From Gracilibacillus lacisalsi DSM 19029 (GTDB lineage Bacteria > Bacillota > Bacilli > Bacillales > Amphibacillaceae): a DNA stretch of 64,000 nt. The translations under genes were made by a program, and so were the position numbers. The stretch covers positions 1-64,000 of the forward strand of contig NZ_KB898681.1 of NCBI RefSeq assembly GCF_000377765.1, read 5' to 3'. Shown in pieces: positions 8,879 through 20,132 of the stretch (positions within the stretch are counted from its first letter, which is position 1; every line of letters begins with the position of its first letter). The notes below the pieces were generated by a model. That model made no database searches. It worked only from the letters and a program-made list of their open reading frames with translations, and was not told where the DNA came from.

Positions 8879-8910
8879 TTGCAAAAAAAATCAGTTTTCA
8901 TTATTATAAT
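8879..8910 (+). promoter_or_regulatory. groESL sigma-A promoter
   Basis: -35 TTGCAA at 8879-8884, 17-bp spacer, -10 TATTAT at 8902-8907. An overlapping TATAAT at 8905-8910 is an alternative. It lies immediately upstream of the CIRCE element. Confidence 0.7.
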
Positions 8911-8917
8911 AATTGTG

Positions 8918-8944
8918 TTAGCACTCCTCTTGAACGAGTGCTAA
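8918..8944. promoter_or_regulatory. CIRCE operator (HrcA binding site)
   Basis: Perfect TTAGCACTC-N9-GAGTGCTAA inverted repeat between the groESL promoter and groES. It is the HrcA repressor site that couples groESL to protein-folding stress. hrcA itself is not in the window. Confidence 0.97.
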
Positions 8945-8990
8945 TAATCAACAAAATAATGAATGAGAAATTCAAGGAGGTAACGAAAAG

Positions 8991-9275
8991 ATGCTAAAAC
9001 CATTAGGTGATCGTGTCATTATTGAGCTTGTAGAGCAAGAAGAAAAAACAGCGAGTGGAATTGTTCTTCCAGATTCTGCGAAGGAAAAACCACAAGAAGG
9101 TAAGGTTGTAGCTGTTGGTTCTGGTCGTGTAACAGACAATGGAGAGAAAGTGGCACTTGAAGTTGAAGAAGGAAATACTATCATTTTCTCTAAATTTGCT
9201 GGTACAGAAGTAAAATATGAAGGTAAAGAATACTTAATTCTTCGTGAAAGTGACATTTTAGCAGTTGTAAGCTAA
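8991..9275 (+). CDS. groES: co-chaperonin GroES
   Basis: GroES is the 10-kDa lid of the GroEL folding chamber. The 94-aa protein begins with the family hallmark [11 protein letters not shown] and contains the mobile-loop region ([20 protein letters not shown]) and the C-terminal [14 protein letters not shown] strong AAGGAGG precedes the ATG. It is transcribed with groEL, 70 bp downstream, from the CIRCE-controlled promoter. Confidence 0.98.
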   Translation: MLKPLGDRVIIELVEQEEKTASGIVLPDSAKEKPQEGKVVAVGSGRVTDNGEKVALEVEEGNTIIFSKFAGTEVKYEGKEYLILRESDILAVVS

Positions 9276-9330
9276 GTAAGATAACGAAGAGCTTTAAAGA
9301 TAAATAACATAACATTTTTTAAAATTTTAA

Positions 9331-10977
<1,647 letters not shown>

Positions 10978-11021
10978 TGCATTCTTCCAGAAGCGAAGTT
11001 AACGATAAATAGTTTATAAGT

Positions 11022-11066
11022 AGAAGACTACTTCCTAAGATAAAGGAGGTAGTCTTCTTTGTTGTT
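11022..11066 (+). terminator. groESL terminator
   Basis: AGAAGACTACTTCCT pairs with AGGAGGTAGTCTTCT (one G-U) across a short loop, followed by a T-rich tract (TTTGTTGTTTT). Confidence 0.8.
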
Positions 11067-11179
11067 TTTCTGCTCATCATTATCGATTATTATAAAATGC
11101 AAAATAATGAAGTTATTAGGATCGTGAGTATAGTATAGGAGGTCTATTGGATATGATAAGGGAGAAGGGAGTCTGACAA

Positions 11180-12013
11180 ATGCCTAACTATGTCCCTTAT
11201 ATGATTCTTACTATCATTAGTATTTTAATATTGGTTTTAATAATTGTTCATAAGCGTCAATTTGGTGTTACTGTGCTATTTCTATGCTTTTCGGGAATGG
11301 TATATATAGCAGAACTCTTTGTTATGATTATCGGAAATAGCTACAATTATTTTCCTAAAGTACTCTCCGTTCCATACTACGATAACGTACTAGGCGCAAT
11401 TGTTTCGAACTTATTTGTTATCCCTATCTTGGGTGTTGTAGCAGCGATGTATAAGCTTCGCTTTCGTTGGCTCGTACTCTTCGCAGTAATGCTGGTAGTT
11501 ATAGAATGGTTATTTGAATGGTTTGATATTTATCAGACAAACTGGTGGAGGAAAGAATATACCTTTATCTGCACATTGTTTTTCTTTTTATTAGCTAAAT
11601 TCTGGATACGAGCTCTACAGTTAGGTACTAAATGGTCACGATTTCTATCATTGTGGATGCAAGGATGGAGTGGTGTTGCTACCGTGATGTTCATCATGTC
11701 TGTCGCTACCATTCGTCATTATGAATTTGGTTTTTTTGAAAATGTTTATCGTGATGACATTTTAGTATCAGCAATAATGGGTATTTTGAAAAGTTTAATA
11801 TTTGTTATAGCAATTATACTTTTCAAAAAGTTCCGCTGGCGATTACTTGCACCTATTTTAGTTTTTGGAATTGATTTGCCTCTGTATTACGTAGGTATAC
11901 TTGTGATTGAAATTCCATTTTGGATATATACTATGATTTATTTGGTTCTGGCAACTCTTTTACTTGGGTGGAACCAGTATGCCTATTCTTTTATTTGCAA
12001 AATTGCAAGATGA
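11180..12013 (+). CDS. multi-pass membrane protein of unknown function
   Basis: A 277-aa protein dominated by seven or eight hydrophobic helices, with aromatic-rich loops (FEWFDIYQTNWW) and basic clusters on the predicted cytoplasmic side (KLRFRW, KKFRWR). It has no motif I can assign. It may belong to the poorly defined Bacillaceae integral membrane proteins often named CBO0543-like. GGGAGAAGGGA precedes the ATG. It stands alone between groEL and the convergent gluconate operon. Real gene: likely. Function: unknown. Confidence 0.7.
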   Translation: MPNYVPYMILTIISILILVLIIVHKRQFGVTVLFLCFSGMVYIAELFVMIIGNSYNYFPKVLSVPYYDNVLGAIVSNLFVIPILGVVAAMYKLRFRWLVLFAVMLVVIEWLFEWFDIYQTNWWRKEYTFICTLFFFLLAKFWIRALQLGTKWSRFLSLWMQGWSGVATVMFIMSVATIRHYEFGFFENVYRDDILVSAIMGILKSLIFVIAIILFKKFRWRLLAPILVFGIDLPLYYVGILVIEIPFWIYTMIYLVLATLLLGWNQYAYSFICKIAR

Positions 12014-12074
12014 CATCCCCCCTGATGGAGCTATTAAGATCAGTCGTGCATAGTAAATATATTTTAAACGCAAG

Positions 12075-12102
12075 AGGCAGCAAAGCATTTACTTTACTGC
12101 CT
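12075..12102 (-). terminator. hairpin after gntK (probable operon terminator)
   Basis: AGGCAGTAAAG/CTTTGCTGCCT stem on the minus strand just after the gntK stop. The T run is weak, so it may be a 3' stabilising hairpin. Confidence 0.5.
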
Positions 12103-12108
12103 AATAAT

Positions 12109-13650
12109 TCAAGCTTGAGTGTATTGTTTTTGAATATTAGCAATCACTTCGTATTCTTGTTCCAGTAGGCGAGGTATGCGAATAAAGATGGGCATTAATT
12201 CTTGGTAAGTTTTTGCGGCATCTGGATTAGGGAGGTGGCTATGAACCGAACCAACCATGTTTTTCACTTCCTCCAAAGAATCGATATCCCCTTTCGCATA
12301 CATGCCTAATACAACAGCTCCTAAGCAAGAACTCTCAAAGCTTTCAGGTACCATGACTTTCTGGTCGAATATGTCAGCAAGCATTTGTCGCCAGAATGGA
12401 GAGCGGGCAAAGCCACCAGTAGCTTGGATTCGTTTCGGTTCCCCGATTAATTCTTCTAGAGCTAGTAATACACTATATAGATTCATCATAATTCCTTCTA
12501 GTACAGCGCGTATCATATGTTCTTTCTTATGATGCATGGCTAGCCCAAAAAAGGAGCCTCTTGCATTCGAATTCCATAATGGAGCCCGTTCTCCTGTTAA
12601 ATAGGGGTGGAAAAGCAATCCTTCTGATCCAGCTGGAACGGTTTCGGCAAGTGCTGTGAGTAAATCATATGGGCTTTCACCAGTCTGCTTGGCTTTTTCA
12701 ACTTCTGCTTGTCCTAATTCCTCCTTCAGCCAGCGGAAAATCATGCCGCCATTATTGACAGGACCGCCAATAACCCAATGCTTATCGGTTAAAGCATAAC
12801 AGAAAATCCTTCCTTTTGGATCGGTGACAGGTTTATCTGTAACAGTGCGAATAGCCCCGCTTGTTCCAATTGTTAGAGCTACGACTCCGGGTTCAATCGC
12901 ATTTACTCCTAAATTAGACAGTACGCCATCACTTGCACCAAGAATAAAAGGTAGATCGGAAGGTAATCCTAGTTCTTCCGCATATGGTGGATGTAGACCT
13001 GTGATGGAGTGTGTCGTTGCTACCGGCGTACTTAATTGTTCCTTATTAATTTGCAGTAATTCCAGTACTTCTTGATCCCAATCCAATTGCTCTAAATGAA
13101 ACATGCCTGTTGCAGAAGCAATCGAGTAATCAATCATATATTGACCAAACAGACAGTAGAAAACATACTCTTTAATAGAAATAAACTTATGATCAGGTTT
13201 GAATAACTCAGGGTGCTCTTCTTTTAACCATACCAATTTCAGTAAGGGTGACATTGGGTGAATAGGTGTGCCAGTACGTAAATAAATTTGATGTCCATTA
13301 TACGTTTGCTTTACTTTCTCCATGTAATGAGAACTGCGATTGTCTGCCCATGTAATGGAGTTAGTTAATGGCTCACCATTGTGATTAACGACCATTAAAC
13401 TATGCATGGCAGAACTAAAGGAAATAAATTGGACCTCATTTCCAGTTATTTTTGCTTCTTTTATACTTTCTTTAATAGTAGTTAAAACAGCTTGAAAGAT
13501 TTCTTCAGGATTTTGCTCTGCAACTTCTGGTTGGGGAGTATGTAATGGATACTCCACGCCCGCTCTGCTTAAAGCCTCTCCATTATTATTAAAAACTACT
13601 GCTTTCGTACTTGTCGTGCCAATATCGACACCAATCATAACTTTGCTCAT
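12109..13650 (-). CDS. gntK: gluconokinase (FGGY family)
   Basis: Phosphorylates gluconate to 6-phosphogluconate in the cytosol. The 513-aa FGGY carbohydrate kinase starts with GVDIGTTSTKAV (phosphate-1 loop, residues 8-19) and keeps the ITWADNRS, TIGTSGAIR and GERAPLWN segments and a C-terminal ATGGFARSPFWRQM adenosine motif. Substrate is assigned from the neighbours: a GntP permease upstream and a 6-phosphogluconate dehydrogenase before that. It is the last gene of the minus-strand gnd-gntP-gntK unit, with AGGAGG before the ATG. Confidence 0.9.
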   Translation of the reverse strand: MSKVMIGVDIGTTSTKAVVFNNNGEALSRAGVEYPLHTPQPEVAEQNPEEIFQAVLTTIKESIKEAKITGNEVQFISFSSAMHSLMVVNHNGEPLTNSITWADNRSSHYMEKVKQTYNGHQIYLRTGTPIHPMSPLLKLVWLKEEHPELFKPDHKFISIKEYVFYCLFGQYMIDYSIASATGMFHLEQLDWDQEVLELLQINKEQLSTPVATTHSITGLHPPYAEELGLPSDLPFILGASDGVLSNLGVNAIEPGVVALTIGTSGAIRTVTDKPVTDPKGRIFCYALTDKHWVIGGPVNNGGMIFRWLKEELGQAEVEKAKQTGESPYDLLTALAETVPAGSEGLLFHPYLTGERAPLWNSNARGSFFGLAMHHKKEHMIRAVLEGIMMNLYSVLLALEELIGEPKRIQATGGFARSPFWRQMLADIFDQKVMVPESFESSCLGAVVLGMYAKGDIDSLEEVKNMVGSVHSHLPNPDAAKTYQELMPIFIRIPRLLEQEYEVIANIQKQYTQA

Positions 13651-13674
13651 GCTGATAGATTCCTCCTATGTAAA

Positions 13675-13710
13675 ATGGGCTGCTGCTTATTTCAATAAAG
13701 CAGCGCCCAT
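13675..13710 (-). other. intercistronic hairpin between gntP and gntK
   Basis: ATGGGCGCTGCTTTATT and its complement form a long stem with a 3-nt loop and one mismatch. It lies between the gntP stop and the gntK ribosome binding site. It probably sets differential mRNA stability or partial termination. There is no strong T run. Confidence 0.6.
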
Positions 13711-13718
13711 CGTATCAA

Positions 13719-15065
13719 TTATGAAATGAAAATGCCTAGAATAAGTGCAACGGATAAACCGACAAGACCTATTAATGTTTCCATTACTGTCCACGATTTC
13801 AATGTATCCTTTACATCTAAGCCAAAGTATCGACCCACTAACCAGAAACCAGAGTCATTAACATGTGATAACACTGTTGCACCTGATGCAACTGCGATAA
13901 CGATTAACCCTAAAACAGGACCTTCAAGGCTTAAGATATCTATTAAGGGAGCTACAAGTCCTGCTGCTGTTACCATTGATACAGTTGCAGATCCTTGAGC
14001 AACACGTACAGCAGCCGCGATTAAGAATGCTAGTAAAATCGGTGGTAGATTTGAGCCAGCCATCATGTTACCAATCACATCACCTACACCAGATTGAATT
14101 AAGACTTCTTTAAATACTCCACCTGCACCAGTTACTAAGATAATAATCCCTGCAGGTTCTAATCCTTTCGTTGCAATATCTTGTACTTCCTGACGAGAAA
14201 GACCTCGTTTTGTTCCTAAGAAAATAAAGGTTAAGATCGTTGCAATCGTTAAGGCAACAAAAGGGTGTCCTAAGAAAGTGAATATTTCACGAGCCATATT
14301 TCCTTCCTCTAAAAAGAAGTCTGAAAATGTATTACATAGAATTAGTACTAATGGTATTAAAATAATGGAAGCAATTAAAGCAAAGCTAGGCAATTCTCGC
14401 TCATCATATTCTATTTCTTCCATATTCATGTATTCTGGTACAACTACATGTAGACGTTTGGAAATATAACGTGCAAACAGTGGACCAGCAATAATCATGG
14501 AAGGTATACCAGCCAGTGCGCCGAATAAGATAACCCAACCTAAGTCAGCTCCGACTAAATCTGCAACCGCAATTGGTCCAGGAGTCGGGGGAATAAAACT
14601 GTGTGTAACCGCTAAACCAGCAAGTAAAGGAATACCGTAATACAATAATGACTTTCCTGTTTTCTTTGCTAAACCGTATACAAGTGGTACAAGTATGATA
14701 AATCCAACATCAAAAAAGACGGGAATAGCTACAAGAAAACCTGTAATCCCTAATGACCATTGAGCTTTATCTTCGCCAAGCTTATTGATCATGGTACGTG
14801 CTAAACGGTCAGCACCACCAGATACTTCGAGCATTTGACCAAACATCGCTCCTAGACCGACAACGACAGCGACAAAACCTAATGTTCCACCCATACCCTG
14901 TTCCATCGTGTCGATTACATCGCCAAGAGGCATTCCTGCTAAAATACCGACAATTAAACTGACGACTAATAAAGCAACGAACGCGTGTAATTTCGTTCGA
15001 ATAACGAGAAATAATAATAAGAATATTCCTGCTAACGCAATAAGTATTAACATTTGATCTGACAT
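13719..15065 (-). CDS. gntP: gluconate permease, GntP family
   Basis: A proton-coupled gluconate importer of 448 aa with about 12-14 membrane helices. Family signatures include the N-terminal LFLVIRTKLHAFVALL region, GFIILVPLVYGLAKKTGKS, THSFIPPTPGP, and the C-terminal SHVNDSGFWLVGRYF. Length matches GntP of Bacillus. It sits between gnd and gntK, so gluconate or a closely related aldonate is the likely substrate. Confidence 0.93.
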   Translation of the reverse strand: MSDQMLILIALAGIFLLLFLVIRTKLHAFVALLVVSLIVGILAGMPLGDVIDTMEQGMGGTLGFVAVVVGLGAMFGQMLEVSGGADRLARTMINKLGEDKAQWSLGITGFLVAIPVFFDVGFIILVPLVYGLAKKTGKSLLYYGIPLLAGLAVTHSFIPPTPGPIAVADLVGADLGWVILFGALAGIPSMIIAGPLFARYISKRLHVVVPEYMNMEEIEYDERELPSFALIASIILIPLVLILCNTFSDFFLEEGNMAREIFTFLGHPFVALTIATILTFIFLGTKRGLSRQEVQDIATKGLEPAGIIILVTGAGGVFKEVLIQSGVGDVIGNMMAGSNLPPILLAFLIAAAVRVAQGSATVSMVTAAGLVAPLIDILSLEGPVLGLIVIAVASGATVLSHVNDSGFWLVGRYFGLDVKDTLKSWTVMETLIGLVGLSVALILGIFIS

Positions 15066-15094
15066 GTTGTTTCCATCCTTTGCTGAAAAATTTT

Positions 15095-15994
15095 TTAGAC
15101 CTTAGTTACAGCATGGCCACCGAATTCATTACGGAGTGCTGCGACAACTTTTCCGGTAAATGTGTCTTGCTCTTGTGAGCGATAGCGCATCATTAGAGCG
15201 AGTGTGATAACAGGCGCAGCCATTTCATAGTCGAGTGCTGTTTCTACTGTCCATTTTCCTTCTCCTGATGAGTGCATGATCCCTTTTATTTGTTCGAGAT
15301 TAGGATCTTTTCCGAAAGCGTCTTCTGTTAACTCCATTAACCAGGAGCGAATAACGGAGCCATTATTCCATACTTTGGCAACCTTTTCATAATCGTAAGC
15401 AAAAGGACTTTTCTCAAGTATGTCAAAACCTTCTGCTATCGCTTGCATCATACCATATTCGATTCCGTTATGGACCATTTTAAGAAAGTGACCGCTTCCA
15501 ACAGGACCAGTATATAAGTAGCCATTCTCAACGGTTAAGTCTTGAAAAAGTGTTTCTAGCTTTTCGAACTCCTGCTGGTCTCCACCTATCATTGTACAGG
15601 CGCCTTTTCGTGCACCATCAACACCACCGCTTGTCCCACAATCAAAGAAGTAGATCCCCTTTTCTTTACACGCATCCCCACGCTTGATGGAATCTTTGTA
15701 ATGAGCGTTTCCGCCATCAATAATCCGGTCACCGCTTTCAAGTTGCTCCAGTAAAGCTTGAAATACAGATTCTGTAGCATCACCCGCTGGAACCATCATC
15801 CAAACAGTGCGCGGTGCTTGTAAACGACTTACTAGTTCTTTTATCGTTGGGGCAGCCTCACCGCCATCTGAAATAATATGCTGTAGTGTTTCTTCACTCG
15901 TATCGTGAGCAATAACAGTATAATTCTTATCTAGTAGATTTAGTGATAGTTGGTATCCCATTTTCCCTAAACCTATCATTCCTATTTGCATCAT
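15095..15994 (-). CDS. gnd: 6-phosphogluconate dehydrogenase, decarboxylating (short form)
   Basis: Oxidises 6-phosphogluconate to ribulose 5-phosphate and CO2. The 299-aa protein is the short bacterial form (YqeC/GndA-like, about 300 aa) rather than the 470-aa enzyme. It has IGMIGLGKMG for NAD(P) at the N-terminus, FDCGTSGGVDGA, and the catalytic KMVHNGIEYGMMQ. I chose ATG 15994 because GAGG lies 7 nt upstream. The longer frame to 16030 has no ribosome binding site. It is first in the gnd-gntP-gntK operon and divergent from the RpiR regulator gene. Preference for NAD or NADP cannot be decided here. Confidence 0.88.
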   Translation of the reverse strand: MMQIGMIGLGKMGYQLSLNLLDKNYTVIAHDTSEETLQHIISDGGEAAPTIKELVSRLQAPRTVWMMVPAGDATESVFQALLEQLESGDRIIDGGNAHYKDSIKRGDACKEKGIYFFDCGTSGGVDGARKGACTMIGGDQQEFEKLETLFQDLTVENGYLYTGPVGSGHFLKMVHNGIEYGMMQAIAEGFDILEKSPFAYDYEKVAKVWNNGSVIRSWLMELTEDAFGKDPNLEQIKGIMHSSGEGKWTVETALDYEMAAPVITLALMMRYRSQEQDTFTGKVVAALRNEFGGHAVTKV

Positions 15995-16008
15995 GACCAA
16001 TCCTCTTT

Positions 16009-16105
16009 CGAAAAAATTTTCGTTCTTCATACATTATACGAAAAAAAATTCTTTTTTCAACCGTTTACAAAAAATATTTTTTTTCGTAGACTAATCTTGT
16101 ATAAT
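16009..16105. promoter_or_regulatory. divergent gnd / RpiR control region: promoters, cre-like site, AT-rich inverted repeats
   Basis: Toward gnd (minus): -35 TTGAAA (16055-16060), 16-bp spacer, -10 TATAAT (16033-16038). Toward the regulator: -10 TATAAT at 16100-16105. A cre-like word overlaps the gnd -35 (16056-16070 on minus, TTGTAAACGGTTGAA, one mismatch to WTGNAANCGNWNNCW). Three AT-rich inverted repeats of GAAAAA/TTTTTC type occur at 16009-16022, 16039-16058 and 16066-16086 and are candidate operators for the RpiR protein. Placement fits repression of both directions plus CcpA control. Confidence 0.5.
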
Positions 16106-16135
16106 GAGAACTAAAGATTGTTCAGGAGAATGCTA

Positions 16136-16990
16136 ATGAGAAAAAGAGAGCAAACATGCCTAGAAAAGGTACGAAGAAATTATCCGAAGTTCAGTGTCAC
16201 AGAACGAAAAATTGCTGATTATATCTTAGAAAATCCTAATCAGATTATTCATTCTTCGATTAACCAGTTGGCAGAGGATTTAGATGTTGCAGATTCAACT
16301 GTTTTTCGATTTTGTAAGCGGATAGGTTACAAAGGTTACCAGGCGATGAAAATTGCATTAGCCTCTGAAGTAGTGTCTTCTATTCAACATATTCATGAAG
16401 AAGTGGAAAGTGATGACGAGTTAAATACGGTAGCCGCCAAGGTATTTCGAACCAATATGCAATCTTTGGAAGAAACATTGAAGATTATCGATGAAGAACA
16501 ACTGCAAAAGGCTGTAAATAGTCTATTGTCTGCCCGTCAAATTCACTTTTTTGGTAGTGGTGGATCGAATACGGTAGCATTGGATGCATACCATAAGTTT
16601 ATTCGTACCGGTTTGCCGGTACAAACTGTAGTGGATACTCATTTTCAGTTGATGGCTGCTTCCCAGCTGGATGAGAGGGATTGTGCTGTGCTTATTTCAC
16701 ATTCAGGGTCGTCCAAGGATATTTTACATATTTTAAACGTATTGAGAAAGAATCAAGTAAGAACGATCGCGATTACCAACTTTGCGAAATCAACGTTAAG
16801 TGAAGCGGTACATATTCCACTATATACGAGCTCTGGAGAAACCGATTTTAGAACAGAAGCATTTTCGTCTCGAATTGCGCAGTTGACCTTACTAGATTTA
16901 TTATTTGTCAACGTTTTGATGAACAGGGGAGAAGCAGGACAAGAAGCACTTAATAAAATGCGCGAAGCTATTACGGTGAAAAGAATATAG
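16136..16990 (+). CDS. RpiR/MurR family sugar-phosphate-responsive regulator
   Basis: A 284-aa regulator with an N-terminal HTH_6 DNA-binding domain (FSVTERKIADYI, then LAEDLDVADSTVFRFCKRIGY) and a C-terminal SIS domain (IHFFGSGGSNTVALDAY, CAVLISHSGSSKDI) that binds a sugar phosphate. It is divergent from gnd-gntP-gntK, so 6-phosphogluconate or a related aldonate phosphate is the inferred effector. B. subtilis uses a GntR-family repressor for the same genes, so control differs here. I chose ATG 16136 with AGGAG 7 nt upstream. TTG 16118 and ATG 16130 are in frame but badly spaced. Confidence 0.88.
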   Translation: MRKREQTCLEKVRRNYPKFSVTERKIADYILENPNQIIHSSINQLAEDLDVADSTVFRFCKRIGYKGYQAMKIALASEVVSSIQHIHEEVESDDELNTVAAKVFRTNMQSLEETLKIIDEEQLQKAVNSLLSARQIHFFGSGGSNTVALDAYHKFIRTGLPVQTVVDTHFQLMAASQLDERDCAVLISHSGSSKDILHILNVLRKNQVRTIAITNFAKSTLSEAVHIPLYTSSGETDFRTEAFSSRIAQLTLLDLLFVNVLMNRGEAGQEALNKMREAITVKRI

Positions 16991-17107
16991 AACACTTGGG
17001 ACAGAAGTATCTCTATTTTTGAATTGTAGATTAGTGAAGTATAAGACTAGAATTTGCAATGCTAAAAAGTAACAGGAATCAGAGAGAAGGAGAATATTCG
17101 AACAAAT

Positions 17108-17147
17108 AAAGTTGAGACCATCAAAGATAATGATCTCAACTTTTTTG
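17108..17147. terminator. terminator between the RpiR gene and the convergent MCP gene
   Basis: AAGTTGAGA...TCTCAACTT stem followed by TTTTTTG on plus, with an A-rich left flank that gives a weaker T run on minus. Probably serves both converging genes. It is flanked by inverted TGGGACA (16998) and TGTCCCA (17165) words. Confidence 0.75.
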
Positions 17148-17174
17148 TTGTTTTGGCTAGCTATGTCCCAGCTT

Positions 17175-18905
17175 CTATTGTATACGAAACCGTTTTGTCA
17201 ATTTAGCTAGTGATTGCGATAATTCTGTTAGTTTTAAGCCAATATCGTGTGTTCTCTCCATTTGATGGATTTGCTCATCACTTGTTGCATACATTTCTTC
17301 AGCGCTTGCTAATGTTTCCTGAGAGACAGATGCAAAGCTAACAGTAGCTTGTTCAAGATCAGGTAGAACTTGATGCACGTTTTGCAGTTCATTTTCCATA
17401 CTGTTAATGCGATTGCTAACCGTATCGATTTGTTCCATTAATTCATCAATGGATAATTTCGTATCGTTAGCGATAGTTAAGTTAGACGTGATGCTTGTAT
17501 GCATTTGATCGAATTCGTCTGCTGCTTGTGTTGTTACACTCTCCATTTCCGAGATGGAGTTAGTAATTTCTTCTGTCGCATTGGTAGCTTGTTCTGCTAG
17601 CTTTCTGACTTCATTTGCAACGACAGCGAATCCTTTACCAGATTCACCTGCTCTAGCTGCTTCAATGGCAGCATTTAACGCTAAAAGTTTGGTTTGTTCG
17701 GCTATTCCTTTAATTAAATCGACTAAGCTGGTAATGGACGATGAGTGAGCATTCACTTGCTGTATCGTTTGATTCAGATGCTCAAAACCTTGACCAAAGG
17801 AAGTAATCATTTCGATCAGCTTTGTCATGTTTTTCTCACCATATGCTGCAGAGTTATTCATATTCTCCGAGCTGTTATCAACCATTTTCATATTTTCTAA
17901 TAAAGAAAAGATCTTTTCTTTCATTTCGTTGAAACTATTGGTACTCTGCTCTGAACTGTTAGCAGTTTGTTCAGCACCTTCTTTTACAACATTGATGGAT
18001 GCAATTAACTGATGACTTGACGCTAAAGAACTGCCTGAAGAATCTTTTAACAGATCTCCCGTTGTTTCTAGCTGGGAAGTAGTATCATCGAGTTCTTTCA
18101 ACATTGTCCGCATTTGGCTGATCATAGCGTCATAACTTTTATGCAATGATACGATCTCCGGTATGGTCGTATTTATTTCAACTGTATCTTGTAAGTTGCC
18201 GTTTCGTGCCTCTCTCATGGTGTTTCGTAATTTCGTTAAAGGCTTGGTTAAACTTCGAACAAAAAATAATACAATGAAGACGGAGATAATCAAACTAACG
18301 ATGATGACAATAATAATCGTTTGAGCCATATCATGAACAGCCCCCATATAAGACTGGGTAGGGACAACTAAAACGTATAGCCCATCAATTTGCTCACTTA
18401 AATCTTCAACAATCATGGTATAGTCCATCCCATTGATTTCTTTGTGCATGACTCCTTTTTTTAGTTCAATCATTTGGTCTATTAAGGAATCGGAAAAGGT
18501 GAAATTACTGTCATTACTCACTTTGAAAGGGGTGACATCGCTATCAACAATATAGTAAATATCAGACATGATTCCTTCTTCTTCAAGTCTCTCTTTTTGT
18601 GAGCGTATTTCTGTTTCGAGTTGTTGCATAAAATATTCATCATCACTAACATATAGAAATTTCAGGTTGTCAGCTATGTATGCAAGTAATTCCCCTTCAC
18701 GTGTCAACCGGTTTTCCATTGTTTCCATTGTTGTCTCTTTTGCATTTAGGTATGTACTTAAGCCGACAACACTTATGGAGATAATTAATAAAACAAAAAA
18801 TAAAACTAGTAATCTAGTTTGTAAATTTATCTTAGATAGGAAGCTTTGTCTATATTTCTTTCCCTTTTGAGGCTTTTTACCTGCTTTGTCGAGATAAAAC
18901 TTCAA
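17175..18905 (-). CDS. methyl-accepting chemotaxis protein
   Basis: A membrane chemoreceptor that signals to CheA. The 576-aa protein has a cytoplasmic Lys-rich N-terminus, a first membrane helix (~residues 30-50), an extracytoplasmic sensor of about 130 residues, a second helix ([19 protein letters not shown]) and a HAMP domain. The long helical signalling domain carries the universal hairpin [20 protein letters not shown] and EVRKLAEQA. The ligand is unknown. It is monocistronic and convergent with the RpiR gene. A GTCGATGT word upstream (plus 18940-18947) resembles a sigma-D -10, but the -35 is poor. Implies a motile organism. Confidence 0.92.
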   Translation of the reverse strand: MKFYLDKAGKKPQKGKKYRQSFLSKINLQTRLLVLFFVLLIISISVVGLSTYLNAKETTMETMENRLTREGELLAYIADNLKFLYVSDDEYFMQQLETEIRSQKERLEEEGIMSDIYYIVDSDVTPFKVSNDSNFTFSDSLIDQMIELKKGVMHKEINGMDYTMIVEDLSEQIDGLYVLVVPTQSYMGAVHDMAQTIIIVIIVSLIISVFIVLFFVRSLTKPLTKLRNTMREARNGNLQDTVEINTTIPEIVSLHKSYDAMISQMRTMLKELDDTTSQLETTGDLLKDSSGSSLASSHQLIASINVVKEGAEQTANSSEQSTNSFNEMKEKIFSLLENMKMVDNSSENMNNSAAYGEKNMTKLIEMITSFGQGFEHLNQTIQQVNAHSSSITSLVDLIKGIAEQTKLLALNAAIEAARAGESGKGFAVVANEVRKLAEQATNATEEITNSISEMESVTTQAADEFDQMHTSITSNLTIANDTKLSIDELMEQIDTVSNRINSMENELQNVHQVLPDLEQATVSFASVSQETLASAEEMYATSDEQIHQMERTHDIGLKLTELSQSLAKLTKRFRIQ

Positions 18906-19174
18906 TTTGTAATCCTCCAGTTCCTAGGTAATTATCCTTACATCGACAAATTGTAACAAATGAATGTTAAGTTAATGTTAATTTTAGATATATATTTAGT
19001 AAAAAAGTACCATTATGATAACTGGAAGATGGAAGTGTACAGTGAAAAAAAGCAAACTAACCATAACAAGCATTACTCGATAAAAAGTTTCAAATTTTTA
19101 ATACATTTACCTTAACACTAATAGGAAATTTTTCGAATACGATAAATAAAATATAAATAAACAGGAGTGAAGTG

Positions 19175-19927
19175 ATGGAAAGTATAAATAAATGGAGTCA
19201 GACGCTAAAAATAAAGCAAAACTCACTTCTATCACAACATTATCCAGAAACTGTATTATACAGTAGCGATAATTTAAACGATTTTTTAAACCGTTATGCT
19301 TTTATTTATGTTAAACCGATCTCCAATAGTAAAGGTAGGGGAGTGGTACAGATTGGCACAAACTCAAACGGACAATATACCATCAAGGGGTATACAATTG
19401 CTGGATCTAAAGTAGATAGAGAATTTAATAGTTTAGAGGCAGTAATAAAGGTTATTCACTCTATTTATAGAAGAAAGTTAAATTCCAAGCGTTATATTAT
19501 TCAGCAAGGTATTTCCAGTGTTACGCCAGATAAACTAGCATTAGGTGTTCGGGCACATATCCAATACGTACAAGGTAAATGGGTTTTAGGAGGGATGCTA
19601 GGGAAGCTTGTCGATATAGATAGTGGCATTGTCAATCGAAATCGCGGAGCATGGGCGTTACCAATCAGACAACTTTTATTACAGCATTTACAAATGGATC
19701 AACAGCAGGCCGAAAAATTAGAAAAGGAAATAGAGAGAATTTGTATTGAAGTAGGCAAAGTTTTTGGTGATGAAAAAAGGCGAATCGTAGAATGTGGAAT
19801 TGATATCGGCATTGACCAGTTAGGGAAAGTATGGGTATTTGAGGTTAATATGATAGGACCAAGTATTGAATTTTTTTCTTATCTTAAAGATAAATCAATG
19901 TTCAATCAGATCTTGGAAAATCGATAA
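19175..19927 (+). CDS. YheC/YheD-like ATP-grasp protein
   Basis: A 250-aa protein resembling the Bacillus YheC/YheD family of ATP-grasp proteins, several of which are spore-coat-associated. Visible ATP-grasp features are YVKPISNSKGRGVVQIG near residues 45-62 (nucleotide-binding loop with Lys), the YIIQQGI strand, VRAHIQY, and the C-terminal VFEVNMIGPSIEF, where Glu and Asn bind Mg-ATP. The substrate is unknown. I chose ATG 19175 with AGGAG 7 nt upstream. GTG 19172 is one codon earlier. It is shorter than full YheC/D (about 360-450 aa), lacking the N-terminal domain. Monocistronic. Confidence 0.75.
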   Translation: MESINKWSQTLKIKQNSLLSQHYPETVLYSSDNLNDFLNRYAFIYVKPISNSKGRGVVQIGTNSNGQYTIKGYTIAGSKVDREFNSLEAVIKVIHSIYRRKLNSKRYIIQQGISSVTPDKLALGVRAHIQYVQGKWVLGGMLGKLVDIDSGIVNRNRGAWALPIRQLLLQHLQMDQQQAEKLEKEIERICIEVGKVFGDEKRRIVECGIDIGIDQLGKVWVFEVNMIGPSIEFFSYLKDKSMFNQILENR

Positions 19928-20132
19928 AAACGTCGTTTCAAGGATAAGCGATAAGTTGAATGTACAACCGAAAATTGCCGTTGTTCCCTTGATAGACGCA
20001 GACCATGGGTCTTTTTAATAGAATGAAAACAGAGTTGTTACAAGTCCCTCAAATAGCATTGGATTTGGATAAGCTACATTATCTACATCAAAGCATAATA
20101 TATTTGTAGAAATGCTGAAAGGATGAAGAAGC

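Noticed and set aside
18940-18947. Sigma-D promoter of the chemoreceptor gene
   Set aside because: Only a 6/8 match to the -10 and no properly spaced -35, so it is mentioned only as a possibility.
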